A stretch of DNA of 41,251 nt from Tissierellia bacterium (GTDB lineage: Bacteria; Bacillota; Clostridia; Tissierellales; Peptoniphilaceae). Positions within the stretch are counted from its first letter, which is position 1; each line of letters begins with the position of its first letter. Below, one piece after another: positions 24,702-34,030 of this stretch. The notes under the pieces were generated by a model. It saw only the letters and a list, made by a program, of their open reading frames with translations. It searched no databases and had not been told where the DNA came from. The translations under genes were made by a program, and so were the position numbers. The DNA lies in NCBI GenBank assembly GCA_030528125.1, contig JAUMZM010000011.1, positions 1-41,251 on the forward strand, given 5' to 3'.

Positions 24702-25637
24702 ATGAGTAATAAAAAGACTAATCTTTTAGCAAAACTAGCCTTATTAGTTGTTGCTATTCTTTGGGGAAGTTCACTTACTGTTGTAAAAGAAGCTTCTCAT
24801 GAACTTAATCCTAATTTTATTCTTGCAATAAGATTTTCACTATCGGCTATCTTATTAGCAATTATCTTTATAAAAAAATTAAAAGGTTTAACAAAAGATG
24901 ACATTAAGCATGGGCTTATAATAGGTATATTTTTATTTTTGGCATATACTTCACAGACTATAGGAGTAACTTTTGCAGATCCTGGAAGAAGTGGTTTCTT
25001 ATCTGCATCTTATTGTGTAATTGTTCCATTTCTTTCTTGGATTATTTTCAAAAAGAAACCTGATAAGTTTAATATAGCTGCAGCTATATTATGTGTAAGT
25101 GGAATATTTTTTATTTCAATGTCAAAAAGCACATCATCTAGCCAAAATGATCTTGCATGGCTTGGAGATTTACTAGCATTGTTGAGTGGTTTTTTATTTG
25201 CATCACATATAGTTGCTGTAAGTGCATTAGCTAAAGGAAAAGATCCTATAGTTATGACAATCTTACAATTTGTAATGGCTGCAATACTTTCTTGGATAGT
25301 TGCAATATTTATAGAAGATAACTCTTCTATATCTATAAGTAGAACTTCATTGTTTGAATTGCTATATCTTTCTATTATGTGTACTGCAGTTGCGTTATTG
25401 CTTCAAAATGTAGGACAAAAATATACAGATCCATCAACTGCTTCTTTGATACTAGGATTTGAATCAGTATTTGGAATTTTGATTCCAGTGCTACTTGGAA
25501 TTGAAACTCTTACAGTCTATTCAGTAATAGGTTTTGTCTTAGTATTTTTGGCAATAATTGTAAGTGAGACAAAGCTTTCATTTATAACAGGAAAAGATTA
25601 CAGCGATTCTAGTGATTATAACAATAAAGATGAATGA
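24702..25637 (+). CDS. EamA/DMT-family transporter
   Basis: The 311-residue protein has ten membrane segments made of two EamA repeats. It starts with LAKLALLVVAILWGSSLTVVKEA and carries TSQTIGVTFADPGRSGFLSASY in the first repeat and LLLQNVGQKYTDPSTASLIL in the second, both typical of the family. DMT exporters move amino acids or other metabolites; the substrate is not evident. GGAG precedes the ATG. It is one of only two intact plus-strand genes in the window and ends in a shared terminator. Confidence 0.9.
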   Translation: MSNKKTNLLAKLALLVVAILWGSSLTVVKEASHELNPNFILAIRFSLSAILLAIIFIKKLKGLTKDDIKHGLIIGIFLFLAYTSQTIGVTFADPGRSGFLSASYCVIVPFLSWIIFKKKPDKFNIAAAILCVSGIFFISMSKSTSSSQNDLAWLGDLLALLSGFLFASHIVAVSALAKGKDPIVMTILQFVMAAILSWIVAIFIEDNSSISISRTSLFELLYLSIMCTAVALLLQNVGQKYTDPSTASLILGFESVFGILIPVLLGIETLTVYSVIGFVLVFLAIIVSETKLSFITGKDYSDSSDYNNKDE

Positions 25638-25648
25638 TTATTTTGTAA

Positions 25649-25670
25649 AAAGCACCCAATAAGGTGCTTT
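25649..25670. terminator. Bidirectional terminator between EamA and BceB-like genes
   Basis: The 8-bp stem AAAGCACC/GGTGCTTT has T-runs on both strands (six in total on the plus strand, five on the minus strand). It closes the plus-strand EamA gene and the minus-strand Bce-type operon, which stop on either side. Confidence 0.88.
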
Positions 25671-25696
25671 TTTGATTTTCATTTAATCTTTTGACA

Positions 25697-27691
25697 TTAT
25701 TTATTCTTTTCAAGAATTAGATTTAGATATACTCTTTCAGTCATAATAAAGACAACAAAATAGAATGCAAAGAATATAATAGCAGATATTAGCATACTTT
25801 TAAGCATTATATTTTTATTCAAAAGACCTGCCGCCTTTAAAAATTGGCTCAATACAGGAATTGCAAAAGCCGTATGCATTATTGTAAATGCTACAGGCAA
25901 TATAAATACTGATACTATTTGCTTAGTTACTGTATTTTTTGCTTCATTGTCTGTCAAACCTACTTGTCTCATTATTTTGAATCTATAAATATCATCATAT
26001 CCTTCGGTTAACTGTTTATAATATATGAACATAGCTGTCGATGCCAGGAATGCAATTCCAAGCAGTATCCCCATAAAAAATATTGAAGAATTTCCATCTA
26101 TTTCTTCTTCTATCTTTTCTTCTTTTGACTCGGAATATACATCTTCTATTCCATTTCCCTTTAAATTACTTATTATATTTTTTTCAAAATTATCCCGGTT
26201 TTTGTTTTTATTTAATTTATCAATAAGTACAACTTCTTCATACATACTAAAGGCTACTTCGTTTTTAGGAATAACTAATTTTTTTAAATTGTTAAAAATT
26301 TCCAAATCATTTGTCACAAGATAATAAGAATCCATAATATTTGCTTCTTTTGAAAATTTAAAGTCAAAATCTTTATAATTAATTGATTTAATTTTTCTAT
26401 CATAATTTTTTAGATTAATATTTCCGACCTTATCATCCATCTTAACATTTATAATTTTAGAATTTTTGAAAACATCATCATGATTATTTGTATAAATCAA
26501 ATTAATATTTACAAATGAATCATAATTATCATAACCCCCTATTTCAATATTCTCTGGGATTGCAGTAACTTTGTCTTTTTCTCTATAGGCTAGAGTTATA
26601 TATGTTTTGTATCTATCATATTTAGCTTCTAGATTCTTATCACTTAAATATCTATTAATCGAATCTTCTAAATTACTATCTTCTTTTTTACCAATCAAAT
26701 TATGATAAATAACATAATCTGTAGGTAAGATATTTTCTATTTTTTCATTTGTGCCCAGATATAAAGAAAGTCCCGATGTCAAAATTACCATAACAGAAGT
26801 TGATAAAATTGTTATAGCAGAAAGTGTCCTTGATGAATTTCTAACTCTATACATAAGACCAGATACTGCTACGAAATTTTCTTTTTTGTAATAGAATTTG
26901 TTGTTTTTCTTAAGTAAGTTTAGTATAAAAGAAATTATCACAGAAAATGATAGATAAGTTCCTATTATTACAAGTATTACAGCAATAAATAAATTAACCG
27001 TTGCTTTCAAAGGATTTGTTGTAGTTATTGATATGTAGTATCCAGCTACTAATGATAAAACTCCAAATATTGTCTTTATTAAATTAAACTTAGTCTTCTT
27101 TTCTCCAGCTTTTGATTCTCTTAACAATTCAATAGCTGAAAATTTTCTAATCTTAAAAGCATTAATTAAAAACAAAATCAAAAATATAATTAAAAATACT
27201 AATCCTGTTTTTAATGTTGGAATAGGATTTTGAAAAATTCCATTTTGAAATATATTAGCTTCTATGTCAATCATTTTTGCATATATTCCAATTGCCAGTT
27301 TATAAAATACAAATCCCAATAAACATCCTACTATAATTACAAATATACTTACATACAATAATTCCCAAAACATTATTTTAATAATATGCTTTTTCTCCAT
27401 TCCAAGAACCATATATAATCCATTTTCTTCATATTTCTTTTTGCGAATGAAATTATATGTAGAAAGTATTATTATAGCTGAAAATACGATCATTATATAA
27501 TATGCTAAATCAGAAATTGTACTAATAAAAGTTCTTCTTCCAATTATATTTAATAAATCCTTATCATTTAAATTTACGCATATAGTTGTTATGATCAAAA
27601 GAAAAATTGAGTTTATCATAAAAGGAACATATAAGTTTTTATGTCTTTTTATTGTTGACTTGGCTAAATTTATATATAGAGATGTTTTCAT
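25697..27691 (-). CDS. BceB-type FtsX-like permease
   Basis: The 664-residue protein has about ten membrane segments: one near the N-terminus, pairs around 50-75, 105-135 and 155-180, more at 205-260 and 285-310, and three at the C-terminus. A large extracytoplasmic domain of some 200 residues (about 320-525) lies before the last three. This is the layout of BceB-type permeases, which with their ATPase and kinase sense and detoxify peptide antibiotics that act on the lipid II cycle. Two bases separate it from the ATPase gene. The drug recognised cannot be predicted. Confidence 0.9.
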   Translation of the reverse strand: MKTSLYINLAKSTIKRHKNLYVPFMINSIFLLIITTICVNLNDKDLLNIIGRRTFISTISDLAYYIMIVFSAIIILSTYNFIRKKKYEENGLYMVLGMEKKHIIKIMFWELLYVSIFVIIVGCLLGFVFYKLAIGIYAKMIDIEANIFQNGIFQNPIPTLKTGLVFLIIFLILFLINAFKIRKFSAIELLRESKAGEKKTKFNLIKTIFGVLSLVAGYYISITTTNPLKATVNLFIAVILVIIGTYLSFSVIISFILNLLKKNNKFYYKKENFVAVSGLMYRVRNSSRTLSAITILSTSVMVILTSGLSLYLGTNEKIENILPTDYVIYHNLIGKKEDSNLEDSINRYLSDKNLEAKYDRYKTYITLAYREKDKVTAIPENIEIGGYDNYDSFVNINLIYTNNHDDVFKNSKIINVKMDDKVGNINLKNYDRKIKSINYKDFDFKFSKEANIMDSYYLVTNDLEIFNNLKKLVIPKNEVAFSMYEEVVLIDKLNKNKNRDNFEKNIISNLKGNGIEDVYSESKEEKIEEEIDGNSSIFFMGILLGIAFLASTAMFIYYKQLTEGYDDIYRFKIMRQVGLTDNEAKNTVTKQIVSVFILPVAFTIMHTAFAIPVLSQFLKAAGLLNKNIMLKSMLISAIIFFAFYFVVFIMTERVYLNLILEKNK

Positions 27692-27693
27692 TA

Positions 27694-28443
27694 TTATCTC
27701 CTTTGTAACATTTGCATAGTCTGTGATATCTTCTCTTGCATAGTTATATTATCATTATTGGCCTTGTATAATTGATGAAATATCTGTCCATCTTTTATAA
27801 ACAAAACTCTTGATGCTTCTGCAGCTGCTCTTACAGAATGAGTAACCATTATTATAGTTTGACCTTTTTCGTTAATATCATTAAAAACTTTTAATAACTC
27901 ATTTGTAGAATTTGAATCCAATGATCCTGTTGGTTCGTCTGCTAATATCAGCTTAGGATTATTTACTAGAGCTCTTGATATTGCAACTCTTTGTTTTTGT
28001 CCTCCAGAAATCTCATAGGGATATTTTTCTAATAAATCTTCTATATCAACAATTCTTGAAATTTCTACAACTCTTTTTTCAATTTCTTTGTAATCTGTTT
28101 CTTTCAGGACCAATGGTAATGCGATATTATCTTTTACATTGAAAGTATCTAAAAGATTAAAATTCTGAAATACAAATCCCAAATGATCTCTTCTAAATGA
28201 TGCTATTTCATTATCCTTTATATCTAAGATATTTTTATCTTCTAATATAATCGTTCCACTTGTAGGCTTATCAAGTAATGCAATTAGATTCAATAAAGTG
28301 GTCTTGCCTGATCCACTTTCTCCCATAATTGCGACAAATTCCCCTTCTTCTACAGAAAAATTGATATCTTTTAAAGCTTCAACCTTAACTGATGAAAATC
28401 TTGTCTTATATATTTTTTTTAGTTTATTTACTTCTAATAACAT
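27694..28443 (-). CDS. BceA-type ABC transporter ATP-binding protein
   Basis: The 249-residue ATPase has Walker A GESGSGKTTLLN, Q-loop FVFQNFNLLDTF, signature ISGGQKQRVAISRAL and Walker B LILADEPTGSLDS, the standard MacB/BceA-like sequence. It forms a membrane complex with the FtsX-like permease encoded directly after it. A 118-base upstream region with two direct repeats separates it from the kinase gene and probably carries its own regulated promoter. Confidence 0.93.
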   Translation of the reverse strand: MLLEVNKLKKIYKTRFSSVKVEALKDINFSVEEGEFVAIMGESGSGKTTLLNLIALLDKPTSGTIILEDKNILDIKDNEIASFRRDHLGFVFQNFNLLDTFNVKDNIALPLVLKETDYKEIEKRVVEISRIVDIEDLLEKYPYEISGGQKQRVAISRALVNNPKLILADEPTGSLDSNSTNELLKVFNDINEKGQTIIMVTHSVRAAAEASRVLFIKDGQIFHQLYKANNDNITMQEKISQTMQMLQRR

Positions 28444-28470
28444 CTTAATCTCCTTTCTTATTCTAATATA

Positions 28471-28543
28471 ATTATAGGAAACACTAGAAATTTAATCATT
28501 TGATTTATATAACAATTTGTAATTTAATATGACATTTTTGTAA
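28471..28543 (-). promoter_or_regulatory. Likely response-regulator-controlled promoter of the bceAB-like genes
   Basis: The minus strand has TATAAT (28471-28476), a 16-base spacer and a weak TGATTA (28493-28498). Upstream of it two similar boxes lie in direct repeat, 28507-28522 and 28527-28543. Each reads TTACA-N3/4-TGT-YAT on the minus strand, repeated about every 21 bp. A poor -35 box with tandem sites upstream is the expected form of a promoter switched on by a phosphorylated OmpR-type regulator. Confidence 0.65.
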
Positions 28544-28561
28544 GAAAAAAGAGGAATTTTA

Positions 28562-29533
28562 TTATTCTTCTATATTTTTATCCAAATCTAGTATAACTTT
28601 TGTTCCAATATTTATTCTAGATTCTATAGATACATCTATTCTTAGATGATTGGATATATTCTTTACAAGATTTAATCCAATACCTGTTGCTTTTTTATCT
28701 AGTCTACCATTAAAACCTGTATATCCCTTTTCAAATAATCTTGGCAGATCCTCTTTTCTTATACCTATACCGCTATCTTTTATGATTAGACTATGATTAG
28801 TTGAATAAATCTCTATTTTGCCATTTTTTGTGTATTTATTAGCGTTAGAAAGTATTTGATCGATTATAAATCTAAACCACTTTGAATCTGATAATATTTT
28901 AAGATTGGTCTTTTTGAATTCTATATTATTCTTTTTTTGAATAATTTGTCTTGCGTATTTTTTTATAGATGAGCTTACTTCTTTATCTACATCAATTACA
29001 GAAAATGAATAATCTGTTGACTTGCTATCCATTCTTACAAATCCAAGTATATTATCCACATATTCTTCTATTTCGAAAAGTTCGTTTTTAGAAGCATCTC
29101 TATCTATATTGGAATCATCAAGCAATAAGTTAAGTGCAAATATTGGAGATTTTATCTGATGAGTCCATATCGTTATATAGTCTTTTAGCTCATTTGTGGT
29201 ATATGTTACTTTTTCTTTGTAACTTTTGACTTCATTATTTAATCTTTCTATCTCTTTTATATATGCTCTATTATAAAATTCATCTGGTAATTTTATATCT
29301 TTATTTGTATCTATCCATTCTTTTATTAGATTTTTATCTTTTATACTATTACGCATTGATAATACAAACATTAATAGATAAAACATCGAAAAAACAATTG
29401 CAAAATATACTATAAAATTATGATAGATTGGAAATATAAAATTCATTAATACAAAAAACAAAATCATTATTATAAGAAAAATAATTTCTATTTTCTTATT
29501 TGAAATTTCTTCTCTAATTTGGTTTTTCAACAT
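28562..29533 (-). CDS. BceS-type intramembrane-sensing histidine kinase
   Basis: The 323-residue kinase has two closely spaced membrane helices (about 16-34 and 40-60) and almost no extracellular loop, as in kinases that get their signal from a BceAB transporter. The phosphorylated His125 lies in IWTHQIKSP. The ATP-binding N, G1 and G2 boxes follow (DQILSNANKYTK, IKDSGIGIRKEDLP, GIGLNLVK). Its start overlaps the regulator gene by 20 bases. Confidence 0.9.
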   Translation of the reverse strand: MLKNQIREEISNKKIEIIFLIIMILFFVLMNFIFPIYHNFIVYFAIVFSMFYLLMFVLSMRNSIKDKNLIKEWIDTNKDIKLPDEFYNRAYIKEIERLNNEVKSYKEKVTYTTNELKDYITIWTHQIKSPIFALNLLLDDSNIDRDASKNELFEIEEYVDNILGFVRMDSKSTDYSFSVIDVDKEVSSSIKKYARQIIQKKNNIEFKKTNLKILSDSKWFRFIIDQILSNANKYTKNGKIEIYSTNHSLIIKDSGIGIRKEDLPRLFEKGYTGFNGRLDKKATGIGLNLVKNISNHLRIDVSIESRINIGTKVILDLDKNIEE

Positions 29534-30203
29534 AGTAACCGACTTTCTTCTTTGTCTTAATCAAATCCTTCAATCCATACTCATCTAGTTTTCTTCTAAG
29601 CCTCATAATGTTAACTGTAAGGGTATTATCATCGATAAATTCATCTGACTGCCATAATTTATTCATTATTTCTTCTCTTTTTATAACTTTTGAAGGATTA
29701 GATATTAAAATTTCCATAATTTTATATTCGTTCTTCGTTAATTCTATTTTTTTATCTTCAAATGATAATTCCATGCTATTTTTATCTAAGACTATTGAAT
29801 TAAGTCTTACTTTGTCATTGTCTTTCTCGTACTCATAACTTCTTCTTAAAATAGCTCTTATCTTAGCAAAAAGAACTTCTAATTCAAAAGGTTTAACTAT
29901 ATAATCATCAGCCCCCATATCTACAGCCATAATCAAATTCAAATTTTCATCAGCAGCTGATATAAATATTATTGGAACATTAGAATCTTTTCTAATCATC
30001 TTACACCAATGATATCCATTGAAAAAAGGCAAAGTTATATCCATTAAAATTAAATCTGGTTTAAAATCCAAATAATTTTGAAATACTTTTTGAAAATCTT
30101 CATTGATTAAGGCTTCATATCCCCAAGATTTGAGAAATTTAGATATTTGTTTTGCTATTACTATATCATCTTCAACTATAAATATCTTCCAATTATCATT
30201 CAT
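29514..30203 (-). CDS. BceR-type OmpR-family response regulator
   Basis: The 229-residue protein has a receiver domain with the acidic pair in VEDD, phosphoacceptor Asp55 in LILMDITLP and the conserved Lys in DDYIVKPF. A winged-helix output domain follows (about 130-225, with LTKNEYKIMEILI and DDNTLTVNIMRLRRKL). It is the first gene of the module and should activate the ABC transporter genes downstream through the direct repeats at 28507-28543. Confidence 0.92.
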   Translation of the reverse strand: MNDNWKIFIVEDDIVIAKQISKFLKSWGYEALINEDFQKVFQNYLDFKPDLILMDITLPFFNGYHWCKMIRKDSNVPIIFISAADENLNLIMAVDMGADDYIVKPFELEVLFAKIRAILRRSYEYEKDNDKVRLNSIVLDKNSMELSFEDKKIELTKNEYKIMEILISNPSKVIKREEIMNKLWQSDEFIDDNTLTVNIMRLRRKLDEYGLKDLIKTKKKVGYYVEKPN

Positions 30204-30299
30204 AATTAACCTCTTTTCTATAAGATAGGATATATTTAATTATATACAATGATTAGAAAAATAAAAAGTTATAGCAAATCTAATTATAAAATTATATTT

Positions 30300-30337
30300 A
30301 CATAAAAATAAAGACGATTTCGCCTTTATTTTTATGT
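30300..30337 (-). terminator. Long-stem terminator after treA
   Basis: An inverted repeat with 17-base arms (ACATAAAAATAAAG... on both sides) contains one imperfect position. In the minus-strand RNA it forms a G-U pair, in the plus-strand RNA an A-C mismatch. That asymmetry and the T-rich right arm suit termination of the minus-strand treA transcript. Confidence 0.8.
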
Positions 30338-30345
30338 GAGATTTA

Positions 30346-31974
30346 TTATTTGTATAATGCTATAGACTCATAAGGTCTAAGGACTAGATTGTCTTTTAAA
30401 TCATTATTATCATAATTTGATATAAGTATCTTATAGTCTTTGATATTATCAATCTTAACAGTTGTGATTTCTTTATAGAAATTATTTAGTACAATTAGTT
30501 TTTTGCCTTTATATTTTCTTATAAAGGCATATACTCTTTCGTTATCTTCTAAAAACGGCTCATATTCTCCAAGACTTATAATCTCATATTCTTTTCTAAG
30601 TTCTATAAGTTTTTTATAGTAATATAATATGGAATCTTTATCGTTAATATTATTATCTACATTTATATTCTTGGTATTTTCGTTTATTTTAATCCAAGAT
30701 TTCTCATTAGAAAATCCACCTTTAGAATTCCATTGCATTGGAGATCTAGCATTATCTCTTGATTTTTGCTGAAGTATTAGATAGATTTCTTTTTCATCAA
30801 TTCCCTTTTCCTTTAGAATATTGTAATAGTTTATGCTCTCTACATCTTTATAATCTCTTATATCTGTAAAATAGTTATTTGTCATTCCTATTTCTTCTCC
30901 TTGATAGATATAAGGTGTACCTTTTTGTAAATGTAAAGCTGTAGCTAGCATTTTTGCAGATTCTTTAAGATAATTTTTGTCATCTCCAAATCTTGATACA
31001 CTTCTTGGTTGATCATGACAATTCCAGAAAAGTGCATTCCATCCATTTCCTTCTTGCATTCCAATTTGCCAACTATTAAGAAGTCTTTTTAATTTCATAA
31101 AGTCAAATGGCATTATTGTCCATTTCTTATCATCCTTATAATCGACTTTTAGATGATGAAAATTAAACGCCATGTCTAATGCTTTATTATCGGGATTGGT
31201 GTATTTTATACAATTTTCGATAGTAGTAGATGACATTTCTCCAACGGTTACTATGTCTTTGTACTTTCCAAATGATCTTTCGTTTAATTCTTCCATATAT
31301 TCTAAGACTTTTGGTCCATCTGTATAAAATCTTCTTCCATCACCTATATAATCGTCTTTAAAGCATTCCTTGCTTATAACATTTATTACATCAAATCTAA
31401 ATCCCTTTATTCCCTTTTCTAACCAGAAATTTAGAATCTTTACAAGCTCATCACGTACATTTGGGTTTTGCCAATTTAAATCAGCTTGAGATTTATCATA
31501 CAAATGAAGATAATATTCATCTAATTGTCTAACATATTCCCATGCACTTCCTCCAAATTTAGATTGCCAATTTGTGGGAACTTTTCCTTCGTTTTTTCTA
31601 AAGAAATAGAAATCCTTATAATATTTATCTCCATTTAAAGCTTTTTTGAACCATATATGATTTGTAGATGTATGATTAAATACCATATCTAGCATCAAAT
31701 ATATGTTTTTTTCTTTAGCTTTATCTATAAGCTCTTCCAAATCTTCCATTGTTCCGAATAATGGATCAATACTATAATAATCTTCTATATCATATCCATT
31801 ATCATTTTGTGGTGATTTAAAGAAAGGAGTAATCCAAATATAATCAATTCCAAGAAAACTTAGATAATCTAGTTTATCTATTATCCCTCTTAAATTTCCT
31901 ATTCCGTCATCATTACTATCTTTGAAAGATTTAGGATATATTTGATATATAACTTTATCCTTAAAATCAGACAT
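30346..31974 (-). CDS. treA: Trehalose-6-phosphate hydrolase (GH13)
   Basis: The 542-residue GH13 protein has the conserved regions MLDMVFNHTS near residue 94, GFRFDVIN with nucleophile Asp195, VGEMSS with acid Glu246, and WNCHDQPRSVSRFGDD around 320. YQIYPKSFKDSNDDGIGNL at the N-terminus is typical of phosphotrehalase and oligo-1,6-glucosidase. It cleaves trehalose-6-phosphate to glucose and glucose-6-phosphate. The gene lies eight bases after the trehalose PTS gene, which decides between the two names. The Gram-positive name treA is used; treC is the enterobacterial equivalent. Confidence 0.9.
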   Translation of the reverse strand: MSDFKDKVIYQIYPKSFKDSNDDGIGNLRGIIDKLDYLSFLGIDYIWITPFFKSPQNDNGYDIEDYYSIDPLFGTMEDLEELIDKAKEKNIYLMLDMVFNHTSTNHIWFKKALNGDKYYKDFYFFRKNEGKVPTNWQSKFGGSAWEYVRQLDEYYLHLYDKSQADLNWQNPNVRDELVKILNFWLEKGIKGFRFDVINVISKECFKDDYIGDGRRFYTDGPKVLEYMEELNERSFGKYKDIVTVGEMSSTTIENCIKYTNPDNKALDMAFNFHHLKVDYKDDKKWTIMPFDFMKLKRLLNSWQIGMQEGNGWNALFWNCHDQPRSVSRFGDDKNYLKESAKMLATALHLQKGTPYIYQGEEIGMTNNYFTDIRDYKDVESINYYNILKEKGIDEKEIYLILQQKSRDNARSPMQWNSKGGFSNEKSWIKINENTKNINVDNNINDKDSILYYYKKLIELRKEYEIISLGEYEPFLEDNERVYAFIRKYKGKKLIVLNNFYKEITTVKIDNIKDYKILISNYDNNDLKDNLVLRPYESIALYK

Positions 31975-31982
31975 TTCTTCTC

Positions 31983-33911
31983 CTATTCTATTTCTATTAT
32001 CTTATCATTTTGATTTACTTGTTTTACATCTAGTAGTTTTATTTTTTCTCCTGATGTAAATACTACAGGCGATACCAAAGATTTGCCTTTCTCTTTTATA
32101 TAATCAAGATCAACTCTTGTAAGCAATTGTCCCTTTTTGATTTTCTGATTATCTTCTACAAATGATTCAAATCCATTTCCATCAAGTTCAACAGTATCCA
32201 TTCCTATATGAATTAGAATTTCCATTCCATTATCACTTTTTATTCCTATAGCATGTTTTGTAGGATAAGTCATAGCAACTTTACCATCTACAGGAGATAC
32301 TATTTCACCAACTTCTAGTTCTATTGCAAATCCATCTCCCATTATTCCTTCAGAAAATACTTTATCCTTAACTTCTGATAGATTCATAACTTTTCCTTTC
32401 ATAGGAGATACAAATATTTCTTTATCATTTGAAATGCTTTCTGCTTTACTATTTTCATTCATTGCAGCATTTGCTTTTTCTTTACCATACATATCTTCAT
32501 AACTTAATCTCTTTCTTCCTACTATGACTGTAAGTACAAATGGTACAGCTATTGCTATAGCCATAGCAATTAAAAATGTCAACCAATATCCTGGAAGTAT
32601 TGATAAAATTCCTGGAATACCACCAACTCCAATTGAAGCTGCCATTGTTCCTGTTGAAACAGAAAATATTGCTGCAAGTGCAGAACCTGTCATTCCACAG
32701 AAAAACGGGAATGAGTATTTTAAGTTTACACCAAATAATGCTGGCTCAGTAACTCCAAGATAACATGATATAAAAGCAGGAATATTTATTTCTTTAGATT
32801 TTGTATTATTTCTTTGAAGATAAATCATTCCCAATACTGCTGATCCTTGAGCTATATTTGATAGAGCAATCATAGGCCACAATAATGTTCCACCAAAAGT
32901 GTTTTTTAGTTGAACATCGATTGCATTTGTCATATGATGTAATCCTGTTATTACAAGAGGCGCATATATAAAACCAAATACAAGTGCAAATAGCCATTTT
33001 ACATTAGATGTAAGTCCTGCCCAGACGACCTTAGAAATCCAATCACCTATAGCCCATCCAATAGGACCTACAACTGTATGAGCAATTATTGCAGCTGGTA
33101 CAAGTGAAAAGAATGGAACGATAATCATACTAATAGAACTTGGAGAAATTTTCCTAAAGAATTTCTCAAGATAAACCAATACAAACCCCGCAAGCATTGC
33201 TGGAATTACCTGCGCTTGATAACCTATCATTTGAATTTTAAAATATCCAAAATCCCATACAGGTATATCACTTGCAGCTGTTGATGCAACATCATAAGCA
33301 TTTAATAATTGTGGTGAAACAAGAGTAATACCAAGTACAATTCCAAGGATTTGGCTCGTTCCCATTTTTTTCGTAATAGACCATACTATTGCAACTGGTA
33401 AGAATTGAAATACAGCTTCTCCTATTAACCATAAGAAGCTATCAACTCCAGACCAAAACTGTGAAATCTCAACTAAAGTCTTAGTACCGTTTTCAAACAT
33501 CTGAATTTGATATATTACATTTCTAAATCCTAAAATCAAACCTCCACAGATAAGAGCTGGAATTATTGGAGCAAATATCTCTCCAAGATTTCCCATAAGT
33601 CTTTGCAACCGATTTTGATTTGATTTTGAAGCAAATTTTACTTCATCCTTACTTACGCCTTCAATTCCACTAACTTTCACAAAATCATTATAGAAATCAG
33701 AAACCTCATTTCCTATAATAACTTGAAACTGTCCTGATTGAGTGAATGTTCCTTTTACGCTTGGAATATCTTCAATCTTTTCAATATCTGCATTTTTGGG
33801 ATCTTTTAGAACAAATCTCATTCTAGTTACACAATGAGATACAGCTGAAACGTTTTCTTTTCCGCCAATATATTCTAACAAATCCTTAGAATCTTTCTCG
33901 AACTTTCCCAT
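31983..33911 (-). CDS. treP: Trehalose-specific PTS EIIBCA component
   Basis: The 642-residue protein has an EIIB domain at the N-terminus (Cys27 in VSHCVTRMRFVLKD), an EIIC membrane domain of about ten segments (105-465), and a fused Crr-like EIIA domain at the C-terminus (from about 495, with the phosphorylated His in ILIHIGMDTVEL). It takes up trehalose and phosphorylates it using phosphate from HPr. Many TreP proteins lack the EIIA part and borrow it; here it is present. The promoter upstream carries two operator dyads for the TreR-like regulator. Confidence 0.92.
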   Translation of the reverse strand: MGKFEKDSKDLLEYIGGKENVSAVSHCVTRMRFVLKDPKNADIEKIEDIPSVKGTFTQSGQFQVIIGNEVSDFYNDFVKVSGIEGVSKDEVKFASKSNQNRLQRLMGNLGEIFAPIIPALICGGLILGFRNVIYQIQMFENGTKTLVEISQFWSGVDSFLWLIGEAVFQFLPVAIVWSITKKMGTSQILGIVLGITLVSPQLLNAYDVASTAASDIPVWDFGYFKIQMIGYQAQVIPAMLAGFVLVYLEKFFRKISPSSISMIIVPFFSLVPAAIIAHTVVGPIGWAIGDWISKVVWAGLTSNVKWLFALVFGFIYAPLVITGLHHMTNAIDVQLKNTFGGTLLWPMIALSNIAQGSAVLGMIYLQRNNTKSKEINIPAFISCYLGVTEPALFGVNLKYSFPFFCGMTGSALAAIFSVSTGTMAASIGVGGIPGILSILPGYWLTFLIAMAIAIAVPFVLTVIVGRKRLSYEDMYGKEKANAAMNENSKAESISNDKEIFVSPMKGKVMNLSEVKDKVFSEGIMGDGFAIELEVGEIVSPVDGKVAMTYPTKHAIGIKSDNGMEILIHIGMDTVELDGNGFESFVEDNQKIKKGQLLTRVDLDYIKEKGKSLVSPVVFTSGEKIKLLDVKQVNQNDKIIEIE

Positions 33912-33926
33912 AAAATCCTCCTATAT

Positions 33927-33977
33927 TGTACGTACACCATTTTAATTAATACTAACATGTACGTATACCTTTGTCAA
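33927..33977 (-). promoter_or_regulatory. treP promoter with two TreR operators
   Basis: The minus strand has TTGACA (33972-33977), a 17-base spacer and TAGTAT (33949-33954). Two dyads carry the core TGTACGTA: TGTACGTACA at 33927-33936 just downstream of the start, and TGTACGTATA at 33958-33967 inside the spacer. Their centres are 31 bp apart, three helical turns, so two regulator dimers would bind the same face of the DNA and cover the promoter. Confidence 0.85.
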
Positions 33978-34006
33978 TATATTTTTACTAATTTTACATA
34001 TAAAAA

Positions 34007-34030
34007 AACCATTTGATAAATCAAATGGTT
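34007..34030 (-). terminator. Terminator overlapping the end of treR
   Basis: A 10-bp stem AACCATTTGA/TCAAATGGTT with loop TAAA is followed by T-rich sequence on the minus strand. The TGA stop of treR (34021-34023) is part of the stem beside the loop, so ribosomes ending treR reach into the hairpin. It separates treR from the treP promoter. Confidence 0.85.
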
